A stretch of 64,000 bases of DNA, taken from Streptomyces sp. NBC_01408. Its GTDB lineage: Bacteria; Actinomycetota; Actinomycetes; Streptomycetales; Streptomycetaceae. The stretch lies in assembly GCF_026340255.1 (NCBI RefSeq), contig NZ_JAPEPJ010000003.1, forward strand, positions 248,001-312,000, in the 5' to 3' direction. Made by a program: the position numbers and the translations under genes. A model generated the notes under the pieces. That model was given only the letters and a program-made list of their open reading frames with translations, had not been told where the DNA came from and searched no databases. Below, in pieces: positions 22,870 to 30,240 of the stretch (the first letter of the stretch is position 1; each line of letters begins with the position of its first letter).

Positions 22870-23646
22870 TCAGTGCGGCGCACCGACCAGCGGTTCCTTG
22901 TCCTTGTGGTTGTCCTTGTGGCTGTCCTTGTCCTTGTCCTTGTGGTTGTCCTTGTCCTTGCCCGCCGAGACCGGACGGAAGTCACTGTTCGTCACACAGC
23001 CGAGGTTCCGGTAGATGCGCTCATTCGTCTGCGGGTCGAGGCCGACGAGGTGGTACTGGCAAGCCCCCTCGATGAACCTGGCTTCGATGCCGCCGGGGAA
23101 GTCGATCTCCTTGTTCCACAGGTACTGCGACGCGATGCCGGTCTGCCGCGCGGTGGCGTTGACGTCGATCCCGCCGGGAGCCTGGATCGCGTACACCCAG
23201 CCGTCGGCCCCGCCCCCCGTGGCGAACTCCTGCGCCACCCACCGCTCACAACTGGTGCTCACGTGCGCGGCGTTCTGCTGCCCGGTGCCCCCGACGATCC
23301 ACTGCGCCAGCGGGGTGAGGTCCGAGCCCCGCGGGGCGAAGCCGCTGGCGAAGATCGTTTGGGGGTCCCGCGTGTCGCCCCGCCACAGCGTGTTCCCGTC
23401 GTGCCGCCAGTACCAGCCCTCACTCACCGCGGCGAGGTCCACCTCCGCCCGGATCGTGGGGTCCGTCGTGGTCTGCAGCCACTCCGACGCGCGGTAGCCG
23501 CCGGTCGGGCCGCAGGGGCCGGTGTCACGGATCTGCTGTGGGGTGCCCGGGTACGGATCCGCCGCGGCGCCGGCGGGTGAGCCGAACCCCAACGAGACGG
23601 TGACCAGGACGGTGGCGGAAGCGATCCGAATTGCAGTCTTCAACAC
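22870..23646 (-). CDS. Secreted mono-ADP-ribosyltransferase, ScARP/Scabin-like
   Basis: A secreted enzyme of about 258 residues. The signal peptide is LKTAIRIASATVLVTVSLGFGSPAGAA. The catalytic region shows the toxin-type ART core: NTLWRGDTRDPQTIFASGF gives the first-strand Arg, AHVSTSCERW gives the STS motif, and YLWNKEIDFPGGI gives the third motif with its catalytic Glu. In the guanine-modifying pierisin/ScARP/Scabin group this is Q-x-E; here it reads N-K-E. Four or more Cys could form disulfides. The C-terminus is a Lys/Asp/His-rich repetitive tail. Starts at GTG 23655 or 23646 are possible; gagg precedes both. It likely modifies DNA, nucleotides or protein outside the cell; no immunity gene is adjacent. 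Confidence 0.75.
   Translation of the reverse strand: MLKTAIRIASATVLVTVSLGFGSPAGAAADPYPGTPQQIRDTGPCGPTGGYRASEWLQTTTDPTIRAEVDLAAVSEGWYWRHDGNTLWRGDTRDPQTIFASGFAPRGSDLTPLAQWIVGGTGQQNAAHVSTSCERWVAQEFATGGGADGWVYAIQAPGGIDVNATARQTGIASQYLWNKEIDFPGGIEARFIEGACQYHLVGLDPQTNERIYRNLGCVTNSDFRPVSAGKDKDNHKDKDKDSHKDNHKDKEPLVGAPH
22895..22960. repeat. TCCTTG-rich tandem repeat coding for a K/D/H tail
   Basis: Hexamers of TCCTTG interspersed with TGG and CTG units encode repeated K-D-K, H-K-D and N-H-K-D in the C-terminus of the ADP-ribosyltransferase. Such a simple repeat can change in length by slippage without breaking the frame when whole codons are lost or gained. Confidence 0.75.
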
Positions 23647-23804
23647 GGTCGGCACAACCTCTTCGCTCGGTGCACAGGACTCGGTGTTATTAGCCGAATT
23701 TCGGGCGCAACCGACCTTCGTCCACATCCGTCACCCGCTGGCACCACGAGACCCACCCGCCCGGCGCAGGCCGCCGGCCCGGCGAATCCTCCCGTTTCAC
23801 CGTG

Positions 23805-24515
23805 CTAGACGCCGGAGCCGAGGCCTCCCGGGGTGCGGCCGACCGGTTCGTCGCGGCCCTGGGCCCAGAGGGAGCGGACGTGGCCGAGGTGGCGGGTCAT
23901 GCAGGCCTGCGCCGCCTCCGCGTCGCCGCTGATCATCAGGTCGAGCAGCTCGATGTGCTCCTCGGCCGAGGAGACCAGCTTGCCGGCCTCGTCCAGGCCG
24001 GTCAGGCCGTACAGCCGGGAGCGCTTGCGCAGGTCGCCGACCGTTTCCACGAGGCGGTCGTTGCCCGCGAGGCCGAGCAGCGTCAGGTGGAAGCGGCGGT
24101 CCGCCTCCAGGTAGCCGATGAGGTTGTGCTCGCGGGCGCTGGTGACGATCTCCTGCGCGATGGGCCGCAGGGCCTCCAGCTGCTCGGCGGTGGCGGTCTT
24201 CGTGATCCGGCCGATGGTCGGCACTTCGATCATCGTGCGCAGTTCCGTGTACTGGTCGAGGTCGCGCTCGCTGACCTCGGTGATCCGGAACCCCTTGTTG
24301 CGGACCGGCTCGACCAGCCCCTCGCGGGCGAGGTCGAGCATCGCCTCGCGCACCGGCGTGGCCGAGACCCCGAGTTCGGCCGCGAGACCGGGTGCCGAGT
24401 AGACGCTTCCGGGGCGCAGCTCACCCGCTATCAGGGCTGCTCGGAGGGCATGGCCGACCTGGTCGCGGAGCCGTTCCTGGGCCTTGATGAGACTGTGTTG
24501 CTTCAGGTCACCCAT
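23805..24515 (-). CDS. GntR-family regulator (FadR/VanR type) of hydroxyproline genes
   Basis: This 236-residue regulator has an N-terminal winged helix (residues 10-75, with SAPGLAAELGVSATPVREAMLDLAREGLVEPVRNKGFRITEV) and a C-terminal all-helical FCD ligand-binding domain (DADRR-like EADRRFHLTLLGLAGNDRLVE, then SSAEEHIELLDLMISGDAEAAQACMTRHL with metal-binding type His residues). ATG at 24515 is chosen because ggagga lies six bases before it. It is the last gene of the hydroxyproline catabolic set, and a match to the proposed operator lies about 50 bases upstream at 24564-24575. That fits autoregulation plus control of the island in response to hydroxyproline or a pathway intermediate. Confidence 0.88.
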   Translation of the reverse strand: MGDLKQHSLIKAQERLRDQVGHALRAALIAGELRPGSVYSAPGLAAELGVSATPVREAMLDLAREGLVEPVRNKGFRITEVSERDLDQYTELRTMIEVPTIGRITKTATAEQLEALRPIAQEIVTSAREHNLIGYLEADRRFHLTLLGLAGNDRLVETVGDLRKRSRLYGLTGLDEAGKLVSSAEEHIELLDLMISGDAEAAQACMTRHLGHVRSLWAQGRDEPVGRTPGGLGSGV

Positions 24516-24563
24516 TGCATTTCCTCCGAGACCCCCGACACTGCCGACGAGCAGAGGAACAGC

Positions 24564-24575
24564 GTACAATGTCAC
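24564..24575. promoter_or_regulatory. Operator candidate in front of the GntR gene
   Basis: GTACAATGTCAC is the reverse of GTGACATTGTAC and fits GTGNNATNNYAC. It covers the last codons of the upstream reductase gene and sits where the GntR promoter is expected. Confidence 0.5.
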
Positions 24576-25525
24576 GTTGCGCTGCTCACTCCGGCGGCCT
24601 GGAACAGCGCGACCGCCACGGCAAGATCCTCCCAGGCCATGCCCACACTCTTGAAGAGCTGTGGACAACTCGCCGCCCCGCCCGTCGGCATCCGCCCGCA
24701 GACCAGGTCGGCGAGGGTGCCGGTGATATGACCGGCCCCGATCGCCCCCTCCGCCTCCGGCACCAGCAGGTCTCCCGCCTCGCGCAGGGCCGCCGCGCGC
24801 GACTCGACGTACACCGCCGCCCGTCGCACGAGGGCGGTGTCGGTCTCCCGGGCCGTCGGCTCGTGCGAGCCGACGGCGACGACGGTGGTGCCCGGGCCGG
24901 CCAGGCGCCCGTCGAAGAGCGGTTCCCGGGCGGTGGTGCAGCAGATCACCAGATCGGCGCCGGCCACGTCGCCCGGGGTGCCGGTCCGGGCGGGCACCCC
25001 GAGGCCCGCGGCGTGCGCGGCGAGCGCGGCCGCCCCCGCCGGGTTCCGGGCGACCACCACGACCTCGGCCAGCTCCCGTAGTGGGAGGACCGCTTCCAGG
25101 TGCCCGTACGCCTGCGGTCCCGAGCCGAACAGGACGAGACGCAACGGGCGCCCCGCGGGCGCCAGATGACGCAGCGCGAGGGCGGAGACAGCCGGGGTGC
25201 GCAGGGCCGTCAGGGCGGAGCCGTCCAGCAGCGCCAGCGGGCGCAGGGTGGGCCCGTCCAGCAGCAGGTAGGACCCGGTGATCCGGGGCAGCCCGCGGGC
25301 CGGGTTCCCGGGCGCGACCCCGGCGATCTTCACCCCCGCGTAGGACCCGGACGCGGCCGGCATCAGCAGCAGTTCACCGCCGCCGGGCACGGGCAGGGCC
25401 GAGCGCTGCGGGCAGGTCTCCGGGTCGAGGCCGCCGAGCAGGACGGCGGCCAGCGCGTCGGCCGCGGCGGCCGGGGTGAGCAGCCCGGCCATGTCCTCTC
25501 CGGACAATTGCGGGAGTTCAGCCAC
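24572..25525 (-). CDS. Ornithine cyclodeaminase-family, likely pyrroline-2-carboxylate reductase
   Basis: A 317-residue NAD(P)H-dependent member of the OCD/mu-crystallin family. It shows DGSALTALRTPAVSALALRHLA and a dinucleotide fold starting at LVLFGSGPQAYGHLEAV, followed by DLVICCTTAREPLFDG and VAVGSHEPTARETD. In hydroxyproline-degrading bacteria an OCD-type delta-1-pyrroline-2-carboxylate reductase makes L-proline after trans-3-hydroxyproline dehydratase, and here it directly follows a proline-racemase-family gene. The GTG at 25525 has no clear ribosome binding site; sequence 40 bases upstream belongs to a decayed TnpB element, so its original leader may be lost. True ornithine cyclodeaminase activity is the alternative. 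Confidence 0.8.
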   Translation of the reverse strand: MAELPQLSGEDMAGLLTPAAAADALAAVLLGGLDPETCPQRSALPVPGGGELLLMPAASGSYAGVKIAGVAPGNPARGLPRITGSYLLLDGPTLRPLALLDGSALTALRTPAVSALALRHLAPAGRPLRLVLFGSGPQAYGHLEAVLPLRELAEVVVVARNPAGAAALAAHAAGLGVPARTGTPGDVAGADLVICCTTAREPLFDGRLAGPGTTVVAVGSHEPTARETDTALVRRAAVYVESRAAALREAGDLLVPEAEGAIGAGHITGTLADLVCGRMPTGGAASCPQLFKSVGMAWEDLAVAVALFQAAGVSSAT

Positions 25526-25564
25526 CAAAGACCCGACCAGTGTGACGGATGGTAATCTTCCGGC

Positions 25565-25727
25565 TGCGTAGCGAGAACCAAGCGCGCATGTGAAGTCCCC
25601 AGGTTTGTCGTCCAATCCGGGCTGGTTTCAACCCGGCTGGTGCTGATCGCAGAAGACTCAATCGTTCGCTGAGCGATGGAGCGGCGTGAGCCAGGAATCC
25701 CACTCCCTGGTGAGCGGGAGGATTCAA
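25565..25727 (+). mobile_element. Decayed right end of a TnpB-type element
   Basis: Several blocks match the 3' end of the intact tnpB element at 26753-28188. 25565-25588 matches 27943-27966 (tgcgNagcgagaaccaagc, two differences in 24). The block ccgggctggtttcaacccggc matches the end of tnpB with one difference. tggtgctgatcgc, gcgtgagc and the terminal gaggattcaaa also match. The coding zinc-finger part between the first two blocks is deleted. It sits between the racemase-family gene and the reductase gene. As in the intact copy, its terminal ttcaa overlaps the stop codon of the upstream gene. Confidence 0.75.
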
Positions 25728-26752
25728 AACAGGAAGCCCGTCCCGAGGGGGTCGTACGGGTCGGCCAGGAAGGTGTGCTCGCCGGTGCGGTAGGCGTTCC
25801 CGGTGACCTCGGTGACGCCGCCCGGCAGGATCCGGCCGGTGAACACCGTGCCCGTGACCGACTCGTGCAGCAGGTCCTCGTCCGCCCCGAGCCGCCCGTC
25901 CTCCGCGAGCAGCGCGAGCCTCGTCGAAGTGCCGGAGCCGCAGGGAGAGCGGTCGATCTGTCCGTCGGCGAAGACGGTGACGTTGCGCTGGTGCGGCCCG
26001 AAGGGGGTGTCGGGCAGTTCCTCGTAGAGGATCACCCCGTAGACCCCGGACAGCAGCGCGCCGTCGGGGTGCCAGGTGGCCGGGTGGGTGGCCAGCGCCG
26101 CCCGGATCTCCTGGCCGGCCCGCACCAGGTCGGGCAGCGCCGAGCCGGTGACCGCCAGGCCGAGGTCGCGGGCGCGCACGGAGGCGTAACAGGCCCCGGC
26201 GTGGGCGATGTCCACCTCGGCGATCCCCAGCGTGGTGGCGACGGGCACCTTGCGGGCGCTGACCCGCGCCGGCACGTTGCGGAAGGTGACCCCGGTGGTG
26301 CGGCCGCCGTCCCGGTGCACGGTGGCGGTGACCCGCCCGGACGGCACGTCCATGCGCACCTGCGCGTCCCCGTCAGTCGGGGCGGCGACCCGGCCGGTGT
26401 CCACGGCCCAGACCCCGAGGGCCATGGTGCCGTGGCCGCATGCGGTGGAGTAACCGTCCTTGTGCCAGAACAGGACGCCGAAGTGGGCCCCGTCGTCGTC
26501 GGCCGGGACGACGAACCCGCCGTACATACCGGCGTGTCCGCGCGGCTCCTGCACCAGCAGGCGCCGTACGTCGTCCAGTGCGCCCCGGCGCGGGGCCGTG
26601 CCCGATCCGCCGGGGCCGATGGCGGTGGCGCAGCGCTCGGCGACGGTGTCCCCGGGCACGGGCGGGAGCCCCCCGTCGGCGCCACCGGTGGCTTCGACGA
26701 TCCGGAAGGGCTCCCCGGCGGTGTGGTAGTCGACCGTTCGGACGGTGTTCAC
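25724..26752 (-). CDS. Proline-racemase-family enzyme (trans-3-hydroxyproline dehydratase or epimerase)
   Basis: This 342-residue enzyme has the family hallmarks VDYHTAGEPFRIV, LLVQEPRGHAGMYGG, the first acid/base Cys in STACGHGTMALG and the second in DRSPCGSGTSTRL. Sequence style (D-Y-H-T-A-G-E-P) is close to the trans-3-hydroxy-L-proline dehydratase group. Known dehydratases usually have Thr in place of the second Cys, whereas two Cys point to epimerisation, so the reaction is open. The downstream pyrroline-carboxylate reductase supports the dehydratase pathway. The GTG start coincides with the left border of an inserted TnpB element, which now supplies the gggag binding site. Confidence 0.8.
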   Translation of the reverse strand: MNTVRTVDYHTAGEPFRIVEATGGADGGLPPVPGDTVAERCATAIGPGGSGTAPRRGALDDVRRLLVQEPRGHAGMYGGFVVPADDDGAHFGVLFWHKDGYSTACGHGTMALGVWAVDTGRVAAPTDGDAQVRMDVPSGRVTATVHRDGGRTTGVTFRNVPARVSARKVPVATTLGIAEVDIAHAGACYASVRARDLGLAVTGSALPDLVRAGQEIRAALATHPATWHPDGALLSGVYGVILYEELPDTPFGPHQRNVTVFADGQIDRSPCGSGTSTRLALLAEDGRLGADEDLLHESVTGTVFTGRILPGGVTEVTGNAYRTGEHTFLADPYDPLGTGFLF

Positions 26753-26895
26753 CTGATTTCTCCCAGGGGGCCCCGGCCTTCAGGCCGGGGAGGAATGGGT
26801 CCTTGGGGCGGAGGCGCAGAGCGCCGGAGGTCGGTTCGCATCTGGTCTGGCCTGCTCTTTCGGTTGTTGTCAGTGGGCGGGGATAGGTTGTTGGG

Positions 26896-28125
26896 ATGGC
26901 GACGACAGCGATGGTGGGGGATGCCGGGCATGCCCGGTGGAGCTTCCCCGTCCGCGTGTCGTCTTCCGCGCTCGCCGCCCTGATGGCGGAGTGGGACCGG
27001 TGCCGGTGGATCTGGAACGAGTGCTGCGCGAAGTCGAAGCAGACGCACGTGTGGAACAAGGGCCGGCCCGAGGGGACGGACAAGCGGACCTGCGGCCCGG
27101 CGCAGCTCGACAAGATGTTGACCGAAGCCCGTACCAAGAACACCTGGCTTCGCGAAGGGTCCTCGGTTCCGCAGCAGCAGTCGATCCGGGATTTCGGGCA
27201 GTCCCGCGCCAAGGCGCAGAAGGACATCAAGGACCGGTTGCCGATGCGGCAGCGGGCCGGGATGCCGAAGTGGAAGAAGAAGCGGGAAGCGCTGCCGTCC
27301 CTCAACTACACCAAGCGCGGCTTTCGGCTGAAGGACGGCCGCCTGTACCTGGCGGGCGGTATCGCCCTGACCGTGGTGTGGTCGCGGAACCTCCCGGCCG
27401 ACCCGTCCAGCGTGCGTGTCTATCAGGACAGTCTCGGGCACTGGTACTGCTCGTTCGTCGTCCCCGCCGAGGTCGAGCCGCTTCCGGAGACCGGCGCGGT
27501 GATCGGCGTGGACTGGGGCGTGAAGGAGACCGCGACCACCACCAGCGATGCCCACGACCTCCCGCACGTCGAGCACGGCAAGAAGGCCGCCGCCGGCCTC
27601 GCGCGCCATCAGCGGATGATGGCCCGGCGCAAGCCACCGAAGGGCAAGGCAGGGTCGAAGGGCTACCGGCACGCGAAACGGCAGACCGCGAAGCTGCACA
27701 AGAAGGTCGCCCGGCAGCGCCAGGACACTGGCCGCAAGTGGGCCAAGTCCGTAGTCCGCGATCACGACGCCGTGGCGGTCGAGGACTTCCGCCCGAAGTT
27801 CCTCGCCAAGACGACCATGGCCCGCAAGGCCGCCGACGCGGCCATCAGCGCCACCAAGACGGCCCTGATCGAGATGGGCCGCAAGCACGGACGGACCGTG
27901 CACCTGGTACACCCCGCGCACACCACCATGGACTGTGCGCAGTGCGGAGCGAGAACCAAGCACGCACTACCTCTCTCAGAACGAACCTACGCCTGCACCG
28001 CGTGCGGAGCCGTATCCCCCAGGGATAAGAACTCCGCCCGCGTGATGCTGGTCCGGGCTGGTCTCAACCCGGCTAGTGCTGATCGCGTAAGACCAATCGG
28101 GGCGCTGCCCCACCTGGCAGCGTGA
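26896..28125 (+). CDS. tnpB: TnpB RNA-guided nuclease
   Basis: This 409-residue IS605-family TnpB appears intact: RuvC-I Asp206 in IGVDWGVKE, RuvC-II Glu296 in VAVEDFRPK, RuvC-III Asp377 in SPRDKNSARV. The zinc ribbon CAQC (347-350) and CTAC pairs lie between the last two. The N-terminal part has SFPVRVSSSALAALMAEWDRCRWIWNECC, as in the family. It would use the RNA made from the element's right end to cut the empty target site and favour element retention. It runs opposite to the host operon. ATG at 26896 lacks a strong binding site. Confidence 0.92.
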   Translation: MATTAMVGDAGHARWSFPVRVSSSALAALMAEWDRCRWIWNECCAKSKQTHVWNKGRPEGTDKRTCGPAQLDKMLTEARTKNTWLREGSSVPQQQSIRDFGQSRAKAQKDIKDRLPMRQRAGMPKWKKKREALPSLNYTKRGFRLKDGRLYLAGGIALTVVWSRNLPADPSSVRVYQDSLGHWYCSFVVPAEVEPLPETGAVIGVDWGVKETATTTSDAHDLPHVEHGKKAAAGLARHQRMMARRKPPKGKAGSKGYRHAKRQTAKLHKKVARQRQDTGRKWAKSVVRDHDAVAVEDFRPKFLAKTTMARKAADAAISATKTALIEMGRKHGRTVHLVHPAHTTMDCAQCGARTKHALPLSERTYACTACGAVSPRDKNSARVMLVRAGLNPASADRVRPIGALPHLAA

Positions 28126-28188
28126 GCTAGAAATCCCCGATCAGCCCTGGATGGTGACGAATCCCCTCCCTTCAGGGAAGGGGAGGAT
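28020..28188 (+). ncRNA. Predicted guide RNA (reRNA) of the TnpB element
   Basis: In IS605-type elements the guide RNA overlaps the tnpB 3' end and continues through the right end into flanking DNA. Here the region holds several inverted repeats, including ccgggctggtctcaacccgg and cccctcccttcagggaagggg, and it is the part conserved in the decayed copy. The guide would start right of the terminal ttcaa, within the 3' end of the epimerase gene. Limits are approximate. Confidence 0.45.
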
Positions 28189-29193
28189 TCAAAGGAGGAA
28201 CCCTCCGGGGAAGGGGTCGGTCGGGTCGAGGAAGTACTGGGCGGTGCCGGTGATCCAGGCCCGGCCGGTCACCGTGGGCACGACGGCCGGGAGGGGGCCG
28301 ACGGTGGTCTCGCCGGTCAGCCGGCCGGTGAACTCGGTGCCGATGAAGGACTCGTTGACGAAGTCGGCGCCGAGTTCCAGCAGGCCCCGGGCGTGCAGCT
28401 GGGCCATGCGCGCGCTGGTCCCCGTACCGCAGGGCGAGCGGTCGAACCAGCCGGGGTGGATGGCCATGGCGTGCCGGGAGCGGCGGGCGTCGGAGCCGGG
28501 GGCGGCGAGGTACACGTGCTTGACCCCGGCGATGGAGGGGTTCTCGGGGTGGACGGGGCGGTCACCGGAGGCGTTGACCGCGTCCATCACGGCGAGTCCG
28601 GCGGCGAGCAGGTCGTCCTTGCGGGCGCGGTCGAAGGGCAGGCCGAGCGCGTCGAGTTCGACGAAGGCGTAGAAGTTGCCCCCGTAGGCGAGGTCGTAGG
28701 TGACCGTGCCGAAGCCGGGGACCTCGGCCTTGAGGTCGAGCCCGACGCAGAAGGAGGGGACGTTGGTGAGGGTGACGGCCGTGGCCGCGCCGTCCTCGAC
28801 GCGTACGTCGACGCTCACCAGGCCTGCCGGGGTGTCGAGCCGGACGGTGGTGACCGGCTCGACGACGGGCACCATGCCGGTCTCGACGAGGACGGTCGCC
28901 ACCCCGATGGTGCCGTGCCCGCACATGGGCAGCAGCCCGGACACCTCGATGTAGAGGACGCCGAAGTCGGCGTCGGGACGGGTGGGGGGCTGCAGGATCG
29001 CGCCGCTCATCGCGGAATGGCCGCGCGGCTCGTACATGAGCAGGGTGCGGACGTGGTCCGTGTGCTCGATGAAGTGGAGCCGCTTCTCGGCCATGGTGGC
29101 GCCCGGGATCACCCCGACCCCTCCGGTGATGACCCGGGTCGGCATGCCCTCGGTGTGCGAGTCCACCGCGTGGTAGACGTGGCGCGTACGCAT
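28189..29193 (-). CDS. 4-hydroxyproline 2-epimerase / proline racemase
   Basis: A 334-residue enzyme closely following the classical proline racemase layout: AVDSHTEGMPTRVI, MYEPRGHSAMSG, first Cys in LPMCGHGTIGVAT, PDADFGV, second Cys in FDRSPCGTGTSARMAQLHARG, and the ending GRAWITGTAQYFLDPTDPFPGGFLL. In a hydroxyproline cluster it would convert trans-4-hydroxy-L-proline to cis-4-hydroxy-D-proline for the downstream dehydrogenase. The ATG at 29193 follows aggggg; a TTG just before it is less likely. It lies 20 bases behind the deaminase gene. The stop codon is overlapped by the terminal ttcaa of the TnpB element. Confidence 0.88.
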   Translation of the reverse strand: MRTRHVYHAVDSHTEGMPTRVITGGVGVIPGATMAEKRLHFIEHTDHVRTLLMYEPRGHSAMSGAILQPPTRPDADFGVLYIEVSGLLPMCGHGTIGVATVLVETGMVPVVEPVTTVRLDTPAGLVSVDVRVEDGAATAVTLTNVPSFCVGLDLKAEVPGFGTVTYDLAYGGNFYAFVELDALGLPFDRARKDDLLAAGLAVMDAVNASGDRPVHPENPSIAGVKHVYLAAPGSDARRSRHAMAIHPGWFDRSPCGTGTSARMAQLHARGLLELGADFVNESFIGTEFTGRLTGETTVGPLPAVVPTVTGRAWITGTAQYFLDPTDPFPGGFLL

Positions 29194-29213
29194 CAAAAGC
29201 CCCCTGCGGCTGG

Positions 29214-30164
29214 TTAGTTGAGGCCCTCGGCGAGGGCCTTCTCGGTGGCGGCGCGGACGGCGGCCTCGGTGTCCCCGGTGAGCGGGAAGCGCGGCGGCCG
29301 GGTGGCGCCGCCGGGGCGGCCGGCCAGGTCCATGGAGAGCTTGATGGCCTGGACGAACTCGGTCTTGGAATCCCAGCGCAGCAGCGAGTGCAGGGACTTG
29401 TAGAGCGGTAGGGCGGTGGCCAGGTCCCCGGCCACGGCGGCCCGGTAGAGGGTGGCGCAGGACTGCGGCAGGGCGTTGGGGTAGCCGGCGATCCAGCCGA
29501 CGGCGCCCGCGAGGGCGAGTTCGAGGAGGACGTCGTCCGCGCCGATGAGCAGGTCGAGGCCCGGGGCCAGCTCGGCGATCTCGTAGGCGCGGCGCACGTC
29601 GCCGCTGAACTCCTTGACGGCGACTATGGAGCCGTCGGTGTGCAACCGGGCGAGCAGGGCCGGGGTCAGGTCCACCTTGGTGTCGATGGGGTTGTTGTAC
29701 GCGACGACGGGCAGCCCGGCCCCGGCGACCTCGGCGTAGTGGGCGCGCACGGCGTCCTCGTCGGCCCGGAAGGCGTTGGGGGGCAGGAGCAGGACGGAGC
29801 CGGCGCCGGCCTCGGCCGCCTGGTCGGCCCAGCGGCGGGCCTCGGCGCTGCCGTAGGCGGCGACGCCGGGCATGACGCGGTCGCCGTCGCCGGCGGCCTC
29901 GATGGCGGTGCGGACGACGCGGGCCCGCTCCTCGTCGGTGAGGGTCTGGTATTCGCCGAGGGAGCCGTTGGGGACCACGCCGTCGCAGCCGTTGGCGATG
30001 AGCCAGGCCACGTGTTCGGCGTACGCGTCGTAGTCGACACTGAGGTCCTCGCGCAGGGGCAGCGCGGTGGCGACCATGATGCCGTGCCAGGGGCGGGTGC
30101 GGGTGTCCGTGCCGGTGGCGGGGCCGGCGGTCGTGCGGGGCGCGGGGGTGGGCGCGTGCGTCAT
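29214..30164 (-). CDS. DapA-family pyrroline-4-hydroxy-2-carboxylate deaminase
   Basis: This 316-residue TIM-barrel Schiff-base enzyme has GSLGEYQTLT (the carboxylate-binding loop), AYNNPIDTKVDL with the catalytic Tyr region, and VAVKEFSGDVRRAY with the Schiff-base Lys. In the hydroxyproline pathway this family deaminates delta-1-pyrroline-4-hydroxy-2-carboxylate to 2-oxoglutarate semialdehyde. The next enzyme, a semialdehyde dehydrogenase, is not in the window. ATG at 30164 follows gggag by seven bases; the 15-residue Thr/Pro-rich N-terminus before the barrel is unusual. An operator-like site and a possible own promoter lie directly upstream at 30188-30199. Confidence 0.85.
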   Translation of the reverse strand: MTHAPTPAPRTTAGPATGTDTRTRPWHGIMVATALPLREDLSVDYDAYAEHVAWLIANGCDGVVPNGSLGEYQTLTDEERARVVRTAIEAAGDGDRVMPGVAAYGSAEARRWADQAAEAGAGSVLLLPPNAFRADEDAVRAHYAEVAGAGLPVVAYNNPIDTKVDLTPALLARLHTDGSIVAVKEFSGDVRRAYEIAELAPGLDLLIGADDVLLELALAGAVGWIAGYPNALPQSCATLYRAAVAGDLATALPLYKSLHSLLRWDSKTEFVQAIKLSMDLAGRPGGATRPPRFPLTGDTEAAVRAATEKALAEGLN

Positions 30165-30187
30165 GAGGTGACTCCCTAGTGTGATGT

Positions 30188-30199
30188 GTGACATTTTAC
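30188..30199. promoter_or_regulatory. Operator candidate in front of the deaminase gene
   Basis: GTGACATTTTAC fits GTGNNATNNYAC, 24 bases from the deaminase start codon and in the 76-base gap behind the dehydrogenase subunit gene. The local sequence (gtgacattttactag) is strikingly AT-rich for this genome. Confidence 0.55.
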
Positions 30200-30240
30200 T
30201 AGCCGGTGTGAGTCGGCCACAAGGGGCCGGGACGGTCCGA

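Larger units (their letters stand above)
26753..28188 (+). mobile_element. IS605/IS1341-type element carrying only tnpB
   Basis: The element lies exactly between two catabolic genes of the same operon. The left side follows TTCAC (26748-26752, a plausible target/TAM pentanucleotide), with a hairpin ccccggccttcaggccgggg at 26771-26790. The right side has a hairpin at 28163-28183 and ends in gaggattcaa. There are no target duplications, as expected for IS200/IS605 transposition, and no tnpA is present, so movement would need a transposase in trans. The exact ends are inferred from gene borders and from the decayed copy at 25565-25727. Confidence 0.75.

Noticed and set aside
22895..22960. TCCTTG repeats as a regulatory or integration element
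   Set aside because: They are in frame with the end of the ADP-ribosyltransferase gene and code for its tail, so a coding repeat is the simpler reading.
25538..25556. Further operator of the hydroxyproline regulon (gtgtgacggatggtaat) before the reductase gene
   Set aside because: It shares only the first six bases with the other sites and does not fit GTGNNATNNYAC.
26771..26790. Perfect hairpin ccccggcc/ggccgggg as a transcription terminator
   Set aside because: It lies at the left end of the TnpB element, where IS605-type elements carry subterminal hairpins; a terminator role is secondary.
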